In this document: positions 45,619-53,182 of the stretch, piece after piece
Layout of the letters: each line of letters opens with the position of its first letter
Position numbering within the stretch: position 1 is the stretch's first letter
Source: Acinetobacter gyllenbergii CIP 110306 = MTCC 11365
GTDB taxonomy: Bacteria; Pseudomonadota; Gammaproteobacteria; Pseudomonadales; Moraxellaceae
Length of the DNA stretch: 64,000 nt
NCBI RefSeq assembly: GCF_000413855.1
Contig: NZ_ATGG01000023.1
Span: 1-64,000, forward strand
Direction: 5' to 3'
Program-made: the position numbers and the translations under genes
Notes under the pieces: model-generated
Told to the model about the DNA's origin: nothing
Database searches by the model: none
The model's input: only the letters and a program-made list of their open reading frames with translations

Positions 45619-46202
45619 AAAAGACATTAATCAGCACATTTTTATTTGGTCTGATCAGTATACAAGCGCACGCTGACTATGTTGCTCAACCTCAATCGGT
45701 TGCAACACAGGCAGCGCGATATTCAGTGATGGGTATCAATGAATTGCAAAGCGCAGCAAAATCTGGTCAAGCTGGGGCACAGTTTTACTTAGCAACCCGT
45801 TACCAGTTTGGTAAAGAAGTAGCTAAAGATGAAAAACAAGCTTTCACTTTATTCAAGGCAGCAGCAGATCAAGGTTTATCTGCAGCACAATTGAATGTTG
45901 GCCGCATGTATGCAGATGGCATTGGTGTAAAGAAAGACGAAGCTTTAGCACGTAAATATTTCGAGAAAGCAGCAAGCAATGGTGACAACCGTGCCAGCTT
46001 CAATCTTGCTATGATGGAAGAGCAGAAAAAGAACTTTGTCGGTGCTTATCAATGGTATGAGCTTTCAACCCGCGATGGTATGTTGGACACTAAAGTAATC
46101 AGTCTTTCTGAAGGTAAGAAAACCGCGTTGGCTGCAAACTTGACTCAAGATCAGATTCGTACTGCACGTGACCGTGCTGATAAATGGATTCAAGCGCAAT
46201 AA
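45615..46202 (+). CDS. Secreted Sel1-repeat protein
   Basis: 195-aa protein with a signal peptide (A-H-A-D, cleavage about residue 20) and three Sel1-like helical repeats between about 50 and 150, for example G-A-Q-F-Y-L-A-T-R-Y and A-A-Q-L-N-V-G-R-M-Y-A-D-G-I-G-V. Such repeats bind partner proteins in the periplasm. It is translationally coupled to metW by ATGA overlap, though it has no obvious link to methionine synthesis. Terminator follows. Confidence 0.82.
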   Translation: MKKTLISTFLFGLISIQAHADYVAQPQSVATQAARYSVMGINELQSAAKSGQAGAQFYLATRYQFGKEVAKDEKQAFTLFKAAADQGLSAAQLNVGRMYADGIGVKKDEALARKYFEKAASNGDNRASFNLAMMEEQKKNFVGAYQWYELSTRDGMLDTKVISLSEGKKTALAANLTQDQIRTARDRADKWIQAQ

Positions 46203-46229
46203 TCTTGCTTAGAGCTATTGAGTGATTTT

Positions 46230-46257
46230 AAAAACCGACTTGTAAGAGTCGGTTTTT
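46230..46257 (+). terminator. Terminator of the metX-metW-sel1 operon
   Basis: AAAAACCGACT, loop TGTAAG, AGTCGGTTTTT. Confidence 0.87.
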
Positions 46258-46297
46258 TATTATATTGATAGCATTCATATTTAATTAAGTTTATTCA

Positions 46298-46765
46298 ATG
46301 AGCGATATAGAAAAGGCGATATTCAAAGCAAAACTAGAATTGGAAACAATAACACTAGAAGAAATCCAAAGGTGGGCAATTGAGACATTAGAAAAAGATT
46401 CATCGAATGATTTAGCTTTAGAAATATGCTTTCTATCAACACCAGAACAAGTTAGAACCTATTTTAATCAATTATCCCGAAGTCTATTTAATACAGATTT
46501 AACAAAGGAATCAGTCAATAACCTCTTAAAAGATTATATTGAAAAACATCTAGAGTTAGTCAAAAGTCAAGAGCTTCTATTTCCTTTTCTTCAGAAGATC
46601 CTGGCTTTATCTAAGGCTGTAGAGAATGAAGATCTTTTTGAGTTATTAAATTACTATGATGACCAGTTCTACTTAAGTTTTGAAGGATATGCGCCTTCTG
46701 AACCAGATACTGTATTTAAAGATTTCATAAACGATTTAAAAGATTTCTTATCTACACAGAGTTAA
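46298..46765 (+). CDS. Orphan acidic helical protein, unknown
   Basis: 155-aa cytoplasmic protein, strongly acidic and leucine-rich, probably all helical. No signal peptide or membrane segment. Notable F-Y-L-S-F-E-G-Y and late D-F-I-N-D-L-K-D-F. I do not recognise it. The style (small, acidic, AT-rich codons, alone between two terminated units) is that of immunity-like or recently acquired genes, but no toxin is beside it. No clear ribosome site. Confidence 0.6.
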   Translation: MSDIEKAIFKAKLELETITLEEIQRWAIETLEKDSSNDLALEICFLSTPEQVRTYFNQLSRSLFNTDLTKESVNNLLKDYIEKHLELVKSQELLFPFLQKILALSKAVENEDLFELLNYYDDQFYLSFEGYAPSEPDTVFKDFINDLKDFLSTQS

Positions 46766-46878
46766 AGATATGGAAAAAAGCAATTCCTCTTAACTTTTAG
46801 AATACGATAATTCAGCACTACCTAATTCAATAAAAACCTCCTAAAATTCCACTCAATCTAAACTAATCTGAAACTGAT

Positions 46879-47502
46879 ATGTCTACCCAACCATGGCTCA
46901 ACCAAGGCAGCCTTGTCCTTGCAAGTAATAACAAAGGCAAAGTAGTCGAATTTGAACATCTCTTTCAACAACTGAATCTTCCTGTCGAGATTATTCCTCA
47001 AGGCAAACTCGATATAGAAGATGCGATAGAAGACGGTCTCAGCTTTGTTGAAAATGCCATTATCAAAGCACGTCATGCGTCTAAGCTTTCAGGTAAACCT
47101 GCGCTTGCAGATGACTCAGGACTTTGTGTGCCTATTTTAGGCGGTGCGCCTGGGATTTACTCGGCACGCTATGCGGGCGAACATGGTAATGATGCAGCCA
47201 ATAACCAAAAATTACTGGCGGATCTTGCGCCTTTGCGTAAAGACGGCGAAGCCATTGAAGGGATGTTTGTCTGCGTATTGGCACTGGTCACTCATGCAGA
47301 AGACCCATTGCCACAAATTTTCCAAGGTATCTGGAAAGGTGAGATTTTAGCAGCAGCGCGTGGTGAAAACGGTTTTGGTTATGACCCTCTATTTTGGGTG
47401 CCAGAGCTCAATGTTTCGAGTGCTGAACTGAGCAAAGCTGAGAAAAATAAGATCAGCCATCGTGGCCAAGCCATGCAGCTGTTTAAAGCCAGTTTGGTTT
47501 AA
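46879..47502 (+). CDS. rdgB: XTP/dITP diphosphatase RdgB (HAM1)
   Basis: House-cleaning enzyme that removes non-canonical purine nucleotides (dITP, XTP) as monophosphate + pyrophosphate. Seen: L-A-S-N-N-K-G-K (about 13-20, phosphate-binding), A-D-D-S-G-L-C-V (about 75-82, with catalytic Asp), G-G-A-P-G-I-Y-S-A-R-Y-A-G and G-F-G-Y-D-P-L-F, all HAM1 signatures. Length 207 aa fits. Confidence 0.95.
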   Translation: MSTQPWLNQGSLVLASNNKGKVVEFEHLFQQLNLPVEIIPQGKLDIEDAIEDGLSFVENAIIKARHASKLSGKPALADDSGLCVPILGGAPGIYSARYAGEHGNDAANNQKLLADLAPLRKDGEAIEGMFVCVLALVTHAEDPLPQIFQGIWKGEILAAARGENGFGYDPLFWVPELNVSSAELSKAEKNKISHRGQAMQLFKASLV

Positions 47503-47508
47503 AACCCT

Positions 47509-47537
47509 AAAGTGCTCTCCTATATGAGGGCACTTTT
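47509..47537. terminator. Bidirectional terminator between rdgB and the AEC transporter
   Basis: AAAGTGC-TCTC (47509-47519) pairs with GAG-GGCACTTT across a 6-nt loop, T-run after it. The left arm overlaps the transporter stop codon. Confidence 0.7.
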
Positions 47538-48407
47538 TATATGCAACAATAGACCATAGATCACAATCACCACACAGCTTACGATGGTTCCCGCAGCAAT
47601 ATAGCGGGCTGAGATGCCCGTACCTTGATAATGGGTTTCCAAAGCAACGATATTGGCAGCAGGCGGCAAACAAAATAAGAAAAACAACACAGGGAGCAAT
47701 GATTCAATCTGCGGAATCGCAATAAAATAATAGGTCAACGTACAGATCACGACGCCAGACAATAGCTTAAACATTAAGGTTCGAGTACTCAGCCACAAAT
47801 CAGCCATATGTACGCGGGTATGTCTCAGCCACATGCCTAAAATACACATGCCCGAAAAGCTCATCCCAAATTTGGCAATATCATACAGTCCCTCTAGAAC
47901 AAAATTACCCTGTAAACGATGAATCCCCAAGAGCCATAGAATTAAGGCTGCAAACAAGGCCAATACCGGTGGTGACTTAAGAACTTTTTGTAGTGTTGCA
48001 AGGTAATCAGTGGGCCCTTCTGAAACCGCAGCAACTGCCCAAATATTGCCAAACAATGAACCCCCAATATACAGCGCGATCATGGCACCACTGACCTGCT
48101 CTCCAAATAAGGCGATGGCAAATGGAAAACCTAACCAACCAATATTGCTATAACTCATACAGAGCGCTTGTAAGCGATTCTTTGAAAAATGGAAAAAACC
48201 ATAAAATAAAAGAATCGATGTAATAAAACTAAATCCCATCAGTGCAAAGCTACCCGCCTGATAAAACACCATGTTGTAGATGATCACCACAGGAATAAAT
48301 AAGCGTGCCAATAAAGAAGATAAAATTTTCTTCGCCTGTTCCGCAACTTTGAATTGAGCAAGCAACAGCCCGAAAATAAAGGCACTAATGGGGAGAATAA
48401 AGGTCAT
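47520..48407 (-). CDS. AEC-family (auxin-efflux-carrier-like) transporter
   Basis: 295-aa membrane protein with about eight to ten hydrophobic segments, of the AEC (PF03547) family. Seen: N-terminal segment I-S-A-F-I-F-G-L-L-L-A, a middle N-I-G-W-L-G-F-P (about 88-95, a family motif) and late P-P-A-A-N. Bacterial members export malate or other organic anions; the substrate is unknown. Transcribed away from tatABC. Confidence 0.85.
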   Translation of the reverse strand: MTFILPISAFIFGLLLAQFKVAEQAKKILSSLLARLFIPVVIIYNMVFYQAGSFALMGFSFITSILLFYGFFHFSKNRLQALCMSYSNIGWLGFPFAIALFGEQVSGAMIALYIGGSLFGNIWAVAAVSEGPTDYLATLQKVLKSPPVLALFAALILWLLGIHRLQGNFVLEGLYDIAKFGMSFSGMCILGMWLRHTRVHMADLWLSTRTLMFKLLSGVVICTLTYYFIAIPQIESLLPVLFFLFCLPPAANIVALETHYQGTGISARYIAAGTIVSCVVIVIYGLLLHIKSALI

Positions 48408-48475
48408 GTCGATCTGTTTTTATCATGTCTTGATATGCTGCTTATGCTAGCACTATTTAGCATTGGGTAAATGCG

Positions 48476-48515
48476 TTGTCTTAAAACTGCAATATAAGTG
48501 TCACATCTTTGTCAT
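48476..48515 (+). promoter_or_regulatory. PHO-box-like array before tatABC
   Basis: Four 7-bp half-sites at exact 11-bp spacing: TTGTCTT (48476), CTGCAAT (48487), GTGTCAC (48498), TTGTCAT (48509). Against CTGTCAT they score 5, 5, 5 and 6 of 7. The 4-bp spacers are mostly A/T. A possible -10 (TATATC, 48531-48536) lies 15 bp on, slightly further than the usual 10. Confidence 0.65.
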
Positions 48516-48556
48516 GCCAAGCTGTTGAGATATATCCAAAGTTTTATAGGAATAGA

Positions 48557-48775
48557 ATGATGGCTGGTTTATCAATTTGGCATGTACTGATTTTTGCAAT
48601 TGTAGTGATTCTACTGTTCGGTACATCAAAGCTAAAAAACCTCGGTAAAGACGTTGGCGGTGCAGTCAAAGACTTCAAAAAATCAATGAAAGAAGAAGAA
48701 GCGGCTACACCTTTAAATGAACCTCGCACCATTGATGCTCAAGTAAAAAATACTGAAAGCTCAGTAAAAAGCTAA
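48557..48775 (+). CDS. tatA: Sec-independent translocase subunit TatA
   Basis: Pore-forming subunit of the twin-arginine export system. Seen: N-terminal membrane helix [16 protein letters not shown], the F-G-T-x-K-L hinge and amphipathic helix with [12 protein letters not shown], then an acidic tail. Length 72 aa. An AGGA site precedes two adjacent ATGs (48557, 48560). First gene of tatABC. Confidence 0.94.
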   Translation: MMAGLSIWHVLIFAIVVILLFGTSKLKNLGKDVGGAVKDFKKSMKEEEAATPLNEPRTIDAQVKNTESSVKS

Positions 48776-48787
48776 GCGAGCACGATT

Positions 48788-49228
48788 ATGCTGAATTTGG
48801 GAATGACCGAAATCTTTTGCTTTGCCGTGATTGCATTGCTGGTGCTCGGTCCTGATAAATTGCCAGAAGCTGCACGGTTCGTAGCGAAATGGTATGGAAA
48901 AATTAAAAAGTTTATCAACAACATTCAGAACGAAATTGATCGAGAATTACGCCTTTCTGAGTTCCGCGAAGAAATGCAAAAAGAAATTGATAAAATCACT
49001 GAACTTGAACGCCGGATGCAACAACAGCTAGACGCGCTTAAAAATACACAAACGCCTTCTGAAGCTGAAGAAGTAAAAACTGAGACGAAAGCCCCGATCA
49101 TCTATACGCTTTTTTCTCAGCAAGCGATCATCCCTTTCAGTCTTGAATATCAAAAGCAGTTACCTTTCAAACTCGAGTCGAAGCGACCGATTCAACCGTT
49201 TGATACAGAATTAAAGATTGCCGTATGA
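48788..49228 (+). CDS. tatB: Sec-independent translocase subunit TatB
   Basis: Substrate-receptor partner of TatC. Seen: short N-terminus M-L-N-L-G-M-T-E, membrane helix ending V-L-G-P-D-K-L-P (the E/G-P-x-x-L-P hinge of TatB), then a long amphipathic coiled-coil-like region (about 30-95) and a variable tail. 146 aa. It overlaps tatC by 4 bp (ATGA). Confidence 0.94.
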   Translation: MLNLGMTEIFCFAVIALLVLGPDKLPEAARFVAKWYGKIKKFINNIQNEIDRELRLSEFREEMQKEIDKITELERRMQQQLDALKNTQTPSEAEEVKTETKAPIIYTLFSQQAIIPFSLEYQKQLPFKLESKRPIQPFDTELKIAV

Positions 49229-49989
49229 GCCAATTACCATCGACTTCAGTCACTCCTGAGGAATCCTTACAACAAATGCCGGTGATGCAGCATTTGATTG
49301 TGCTGCGACAATATCTATTTAAGATTGTTGGGGTAACGATTTTTCTTTTCTTCTGCTTATTGCCCTTTAGAAATACCACCTATCAATGGTTGTCTGAGCC
49401 ATTAAGACAACAACTGCCTGCAACTTCCACCATGATTGCAACCGATGTCACTGCAACATTTATGGCACCGTTTAAGCTGAATCTATTTGTCGCCTTCATG
49501 TTGGCCATGCCGTATATCATTTATCAGATCTGGTCATTCATCAAACCAGCACTGTATGAAAAAGAACGTCATTTGGCTATTCCCCTCTTATTAGGCAGTA
49601 TTGTGCTGTTCTATTTAGGTGTGGCATTTGCTTATTTCATTACCTTACCAGCGATTTTACATTTCTTTATTAGTGTTTCCCCAGAAACCGTTGCACCAAT
49701 GACAGACATCAACAGCTATCTCAGCTTCTGTCTAAAATTATTCTTGGTGTTTGGTTTTACCTTTGAAATCCCAATTATTACTTTAGTACTGATTTTAATT
49801 GGCGTGGTCAGTACCCAAACGCTCATTGAAAAGCGTCGCTTCATCGTAGTCGGGTGTTTTTTTGTCGCAATGTTTGTGACGCCACCCGATGCCTTATCCA
49901 TGATCATGCTGGCCGTGCCAATGTGGATGTTATTCGAACTCGGGTTATTCCTCGGGAAAATACTGGAAAAAAGAAAAGCATCAGCTTAA
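49225..49989 (+). CDS. tatC: Sec-independent translocase subunit TatC
   Basis: Six-helix core of the Tat translocase that recognises the twin-arginine signal. Seen: H-L-I-V-L-R-Q-Y-L near the start (usual H-L-x-E-L-R-x-R; the Glu is Val here), the conserved F-I-K-P-A-L-Y-x-x-E-R (about 104-115) and F-G-F-T-F-E-I-P (about 173-180). 254 aa. The Glu-to-Val change in the first loop is worth noting, but the other motifs are intact. Confidence 0.94.
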   Translation: MSQLPSTSVTPEESLQQMPVMQHLIVLRQYLFKIVGVTIFLFFCLLPFRNTTYQWLSEPLRQQLPATSTMIATDVTATFMAPFKLNLFVAFMLAMPYIIYQIWSFIKPALYEKERHLAIPLLLGSIVLFYLGVAFAYFITLPAILHFFISVSPETVAPMTDINSYLSFCLKLFLVFGFTFEIPIITLVLILIGVVSTQTLIEKRRFIVVGCFFVAMFVTPPDALSMIMLAVPMWMLFELGLFLGKILEKRKASA

Positions 49990-50073
49990 TTCAAATATGT
50001 GAAAAATCCTCGAAAACATTTCGGGGATTATTTTTTATAATTTAATATTTATTAATTATTTATAAAATAAAAA

Positions 50074-50113
50074 TTGTCTTCAAACTGCCTTAAAACTGTC
50101 AGAAAACTGTCAT
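50074..50113 (+). promoter_or_regulatory. PHO box before the PhoX-like phosphatase
   Basis: Four half-sites at exact 11-bp spacing: TTGTCTT (50074), CTGCCTT (50085), CTGTCAG (50096), CTGTCAT (50107), scoring 5, 5, 6 and 7 of 7 against CTGTCAT, with A-rich 4-bp spacers. TAGAAT (50124-50129) follows exactly 10 bp later, the spacing known for PhoB-dependent promoters, where the PHO box replaces the -35. Confidence 0.82.
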
Positions 50114-50172
50114 CTCCGCTTCATAGAATCGATCAGGATTTATTTACCATATATTACAGATACGGATTTACT

Positions 50173-52158
50173 ATGACAGCCAATACTAATCAGCCAAGTC
50201 GTCGTGATATTTTAAAATGGTTCGCGGGTGTTCCGTTTTTACCACTAGGGGCAATGGGCACAGCAGCAGCTTTAACAGGTTGCAATGATGACAACGATAA
50301 TAACGTTGTTACACCACCAGCAAAACTGGTTAAATTTAAAAATGCCAAATTTACGCCAATGGCGGCTCCAACCACCACTGCAGAAATGGCAACAACTTCT
50401 GTTAAATCAAGTTTAACAGTGACTTGGGAAGACAATACTACAACCGAATATAAATTAGGTTATCAAGAATTTTTCCGCACGGGTATGGAAGTTGATAATA
50501 TCAATGGCGGCAAAATTATCGCAGGTAGCTATTACGACATTAACAACAAAGCGATCAAAGATACATCGGTTCCAGGTCAAGAACGTCAATTCTTCTCTGA
50601 CTGTCCAGATGGCTCTTCAATGATCCATCTCAAAGATGCAAAAGTTGACGGCGTCAACAACCCTGTGTTCCATGTGGTTCAGTTCGAATACACCACACAA
50701 AACTTGGCCAAACAAAGTATGTATGGTCAGTTACCGTCTCCAATTGCCGTATTGACCTTAGACCAAGATCAAAAAACAGGACATCTTGCATTGAAAAAAT
50801 ACTTCAATGTCGATATGTCTAAAGTGCATGGTCTATGGATTACTTGTGGAGCTAGCCTTTCACCTTGGAATACACACCTTTCAAGTGAAGAATATGAGCC
50901 AGATGCTTTTGATCAAATTGGTAGTACCTTAGCCACATTAAGAGCCTATAGTAAAAATCTGTATGGCAATGAAAATACAGCCAATGCCTATAACTATGGT
51001 CATTTACCAGAAATCATTCTGGATGGTAAAGGTCGTGGTACTGCAGTTAAGCACTACTGCTTAGGCCGTATTTCACATGAGCTGATTCAAGTGATGCCAG
51101 ACAACCGTACCGTGATCATGGGCGATGACTATACCAACGGCGGTTTCTTTATGTTTATTGCAGATAAAGAAAAAGATTTATCTGCTGGGACGCTCTACGT
51201 TGCCAAGTACACGGCTGAGCTGAATGAAACCTCTACAGCACCGATCAAATGGATCAAACTGGGTCATACCGACAGTAAAACTATTGAAGATTTGGTCAAT
51301 GTTCGCGGCATTAAAGCTGACAATATTATGGAGAGCTTAACCACTGCACCTGCTGACTTAAGCGGTTATACGCAGATTGTATTGGATAAGAAAACACTCT
51401 GGATCAAGTTAAAAGAAGCCAATAACGGTTTCAGCAAAGCAGAAATCGAATTAGCGGCTGCCTTCCTCGAAACGCACCGTTATGCAGCCCTCAAAGGCGG
51501 TAGTATGGCCTTCACCAAGATGGAAGGAACCACCGTGAATATCAAAGATAAAGTGGCTTATTCTGCACTTGCCAATATTCAAGACTCGATGATCGAAGGT
51601 AAATCGAGCTGGGTTGCTGCACACAATGTTAAATTCAAGAGCACATTAAAAGCTGGTGGTGTACTTGCCCATGACCTGAAAGGCAGCCAAGTTGACCACC
51701 TAAATAATGTGATCAATAGTGAATGGACACCTTATCAAAGCCATATGATTCTCATGGGCAAAGATATTCCAGCAGACAGCTTGGGCAATACCGCTGATCC
51801 AAATAACATTGCCAGCCCAGACAACTTAAAATTCTCTGAAACATTACGTACTTTGTTCATTGGTGAAGATAGTGGTAACCATACCAATAACTTCCTTTGG
51901 GCTTATAACGTTGAGACTAAATCTTTAGATCGAATTCTTTCAACACCAGCAGGTGCAGAGTCAACAGGTCTACATGCGGTTGACTCAGTCAATGGCTGGA
52001 CCTATATCATGAGCAACTTCCAACATGCAGGTGATAGCTCAAGTCTTCCTGCTGATTTAAAAGCAAAAGTTTTGGCTAACTACAATGGTGGTTATAGTGC
52101 AAGTGTTGGCTATATCACCGCTGATCCAGTTGCGCCATCAATTGAGAAAAAAGCTTAA
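50173..52158 (+). CDS. phoX: PhoX-family alkaline phosphatase, Tat-exported lipoprotein
   Basis: Predicted PhoX-type phosphatase (DUF839, PF05787) of about 661 aa. Seen: twin-arginine signal S-R-R-D-I-L-K-W-F (R10, R11) followed by a hydrophobic stretch and lipobox L-T-G-C (Cys37), so it is likely a Tat-exported lipoprotein with an Asn/Asp-rich linker. Family-like features: T-C-G-A-S-L-S-P-W-N-T-H-L-S-S-E-E (about 235-251) and later H-Y-C-L-G-R-I-S-H-E and M-G-D-D-Y-T-N-G-G-F-F-M-F. PhoX enzymes need calcium and iron. The ATG at 50173 gives the proper Tat signal; the frame opens earlier. It sits directly behind tatABC with its own PHO box. Confidence 0.88.
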   Translation: MTANTNQPSRRDILKWFAGVPFLPLGAMGTAAALTGCNDDNDNNVVTPPAKLVKFKNAKFTPMAAPTTTAEMATTSVKSSLTVTWEDNTTTEYKLGYQEFFRTGMEVDNINGGKIIAGSYYDINNKAIKDTSVPGQERQFFSDCPDGSSMIHLKDAKVDGVNNPVFHVVQFEYTTQNLAKQSMYGQLPSPIAVLTLDQDQKTGHLALKKYFNVDMSKVHGLWITCGASLSPWNTHLSSEEYEPDAFDQIGSTLATLRAYSKNLYGNENTANAYNYGHLPEIILDGKGRGTAVKHYCLGRISHELIQVMPDNRTVIMGDDYTNGGFFMFIADKEKDLSAGTLYVAKYTAELNETSTAPIKWIKLGHTDSKTIEDLVNVRGIKADNIMESLTTAPADLSGYTQIVLDKKTLWIKLKEANNGFSKAEIELAAAFLETHRYAALKGGSMAFTKMEGTTVNIKDKVAYSALANIQDSMIEGKSSWVAAHNVKFKSTLKAGGVLAHDLKGSQVDHLNNVINSEWTPYQSHMILMGKDIPADSLGNTADPNNIASPDNLKFSETLRTLFIGEDSGNHTNNFLWAYNVETKSLDRILSTPAGAESTGLHAVDSVNGWTYIMSNFQHAGDSSSLPADLKAKVLANYNGGYSASVGYITADPVAPSIEKKA

Positions 52159-52180
52159 TTTAAGCAATCCACTCAAAAAG

Positions 52181-52205
52181 AAATGCCGACATCATGTCGG
52201 CATTT
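52181..52205. terminator. Hairpin after phoX
   Basis: AAATGCCGAC (52181-52190) and GTCGGCATTT (52196-52205), loop ATCAT. The T-run is short, so termination may be weak. Confidence 0.6.
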
Positions 52206-52336
52206 GCTTATCTCAATCCATCACAATCCAATCATTCAGCTCGTACTCATGCTTATATGAAACGAATCGAACAGTAAGTTCATTTCATTTAAAGATTGAA
52301 ATGATAGCGGTCACCGAACAGATCAATTTCTATGAT

Positions 52337-52363
52337 AAAAAAAGCCCCTTTAAAAAAAGGAGC
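52337..52363 (-). terminator. Terminator of the His-rich protein gene
   Basis: On the minus strand GCTCCTTT pairs with AAAGGGGC (one mismatch), followed by seven T. Confidence 0.7.
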
Positions 52364-52391
52364 TCAATTCAGCCAATCCAACTTTATGCAA

Positions 52392-53042
52392 TTAATCACC
52401 AAAGTCTGAATAATCTTTGCTGGTAAATTTACTGTAGCTTTTCCAAGGTTCTGCAATATTGACCAGTTGGATATTGGCTTTCAGAATGTCATAGCGCAAA
52501 CCATCTAGACTGCGCACTTCAACCCGTTTGGCAATGTTATTGCGATTATCCCATTCAATATTCATTTTATTTTTCTTATTCTGGCTTTCATACCAAGTGC
52601 TGTTGCTGTCTTTTTTCTTGACGGTCATTCCCTTTAAGCTTTTAGGATCAATCAATGAATACACACAGCTCCAACAGCTACTAAGCCCTAACATATCGAC
52701 ATCGGCATCTTGCAAATGTACAACGGTTTTATCTTCCATCAGCACCAAATTGAGTTTGGGCTGTTTTTTCTGATCAATAAAATAATGCTGGGCCGCTTCT
52801 GCTAAATCCAAATGTTTATGCCCGCCCTTTTCATGTCCATGTTGGTGATGTTTAGGTAGTACACGTTCAATCCAAATATTCTGAGTATTACGATACATAC
52901 GCTCCTGAAACACACTGGTACGGGTCACACCATCATTGCCAATACTTTGGGTCTCACGGGTAATGCTGGCACTTAATAACGGCGCTGCATGCAATGACGT
53001 CATTCCCACGCTCAGTAATACTGCACTCATCACTAGACGCAT
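52392..53042 (-). CDS. Secreted His-rich protein, unknown
   Basis: 216-aa exported protein (signal peptide to about residue 19, S-L-H-A). Two marks: a histidine-rich loop H-H-Q-H-G-H-E-K-G-G-H-K-H (about 65-77), a likely metal-binding segment, and S-C-W-S-C (about 122-126), a C-x-x-C pair. I recognise no family. The gene follows the two phoA genes on the same strand, separated by a terminator (53057-53086), so it may get read-through from the phosphate operon. A role in zinc or calcium supply to phosphatases is only a guess. Confidence 0.65.
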   Translation of the reverse strand: MRLVMSAVLLSVGMTSLHAAPLLSASITRETQSIGNDGVTRTSVFQERMYRNTQNIWIERVLPKHHQHGHEKGGHKHLDLAEAAQHYFIDQKKQPKLNLVLMEDKTVVHLQDADVDMLGLSSCWSCVYSLIDPKSLKGMTVKKKDSNSTWYESQNKKNKMNIEWDNRNNIAKRVEVRSLDGLRYDILKANIQLVNIAEPWKSYSKFTSKDYSDFGD

Positions 53043-53056
53043 GTTATTTCCTACAT

Positions 53057-53086
53057 AAAAAAACCTCAGTCATAGTGACTGAGGTT
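53057..53086 (-). terminator. Terminator after the soluble phoA
   Basis: AACCTCAGTCA and TGACTGAGGTT with a 3-nt loop; on the minus strand a T-run follows. Confidence 0.85.
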
Positions 53087-53182
53087 GTTTGCAATATGAT
53101 GAAAATCTTCAATAAAGTGTTGAGGGTCTGTTAACATTTCAACCATGCTCTGTCGCAAGTATCTGTGAAATGTTAGCAGCCC

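Noticed and set aside
52085..52426. Plus-strand frame overlapping the end of phoX and the following gap
   Set aside because: Crosses the phoX end, the hairpin and the convergent gene's terminator; low-complexity product.
53087..53182. PHO box for the His-rich protein gene
   Set aside because: No repeated CTGTCAT-like units at 11-bp spacing, and a terminator lies between here and the gene.
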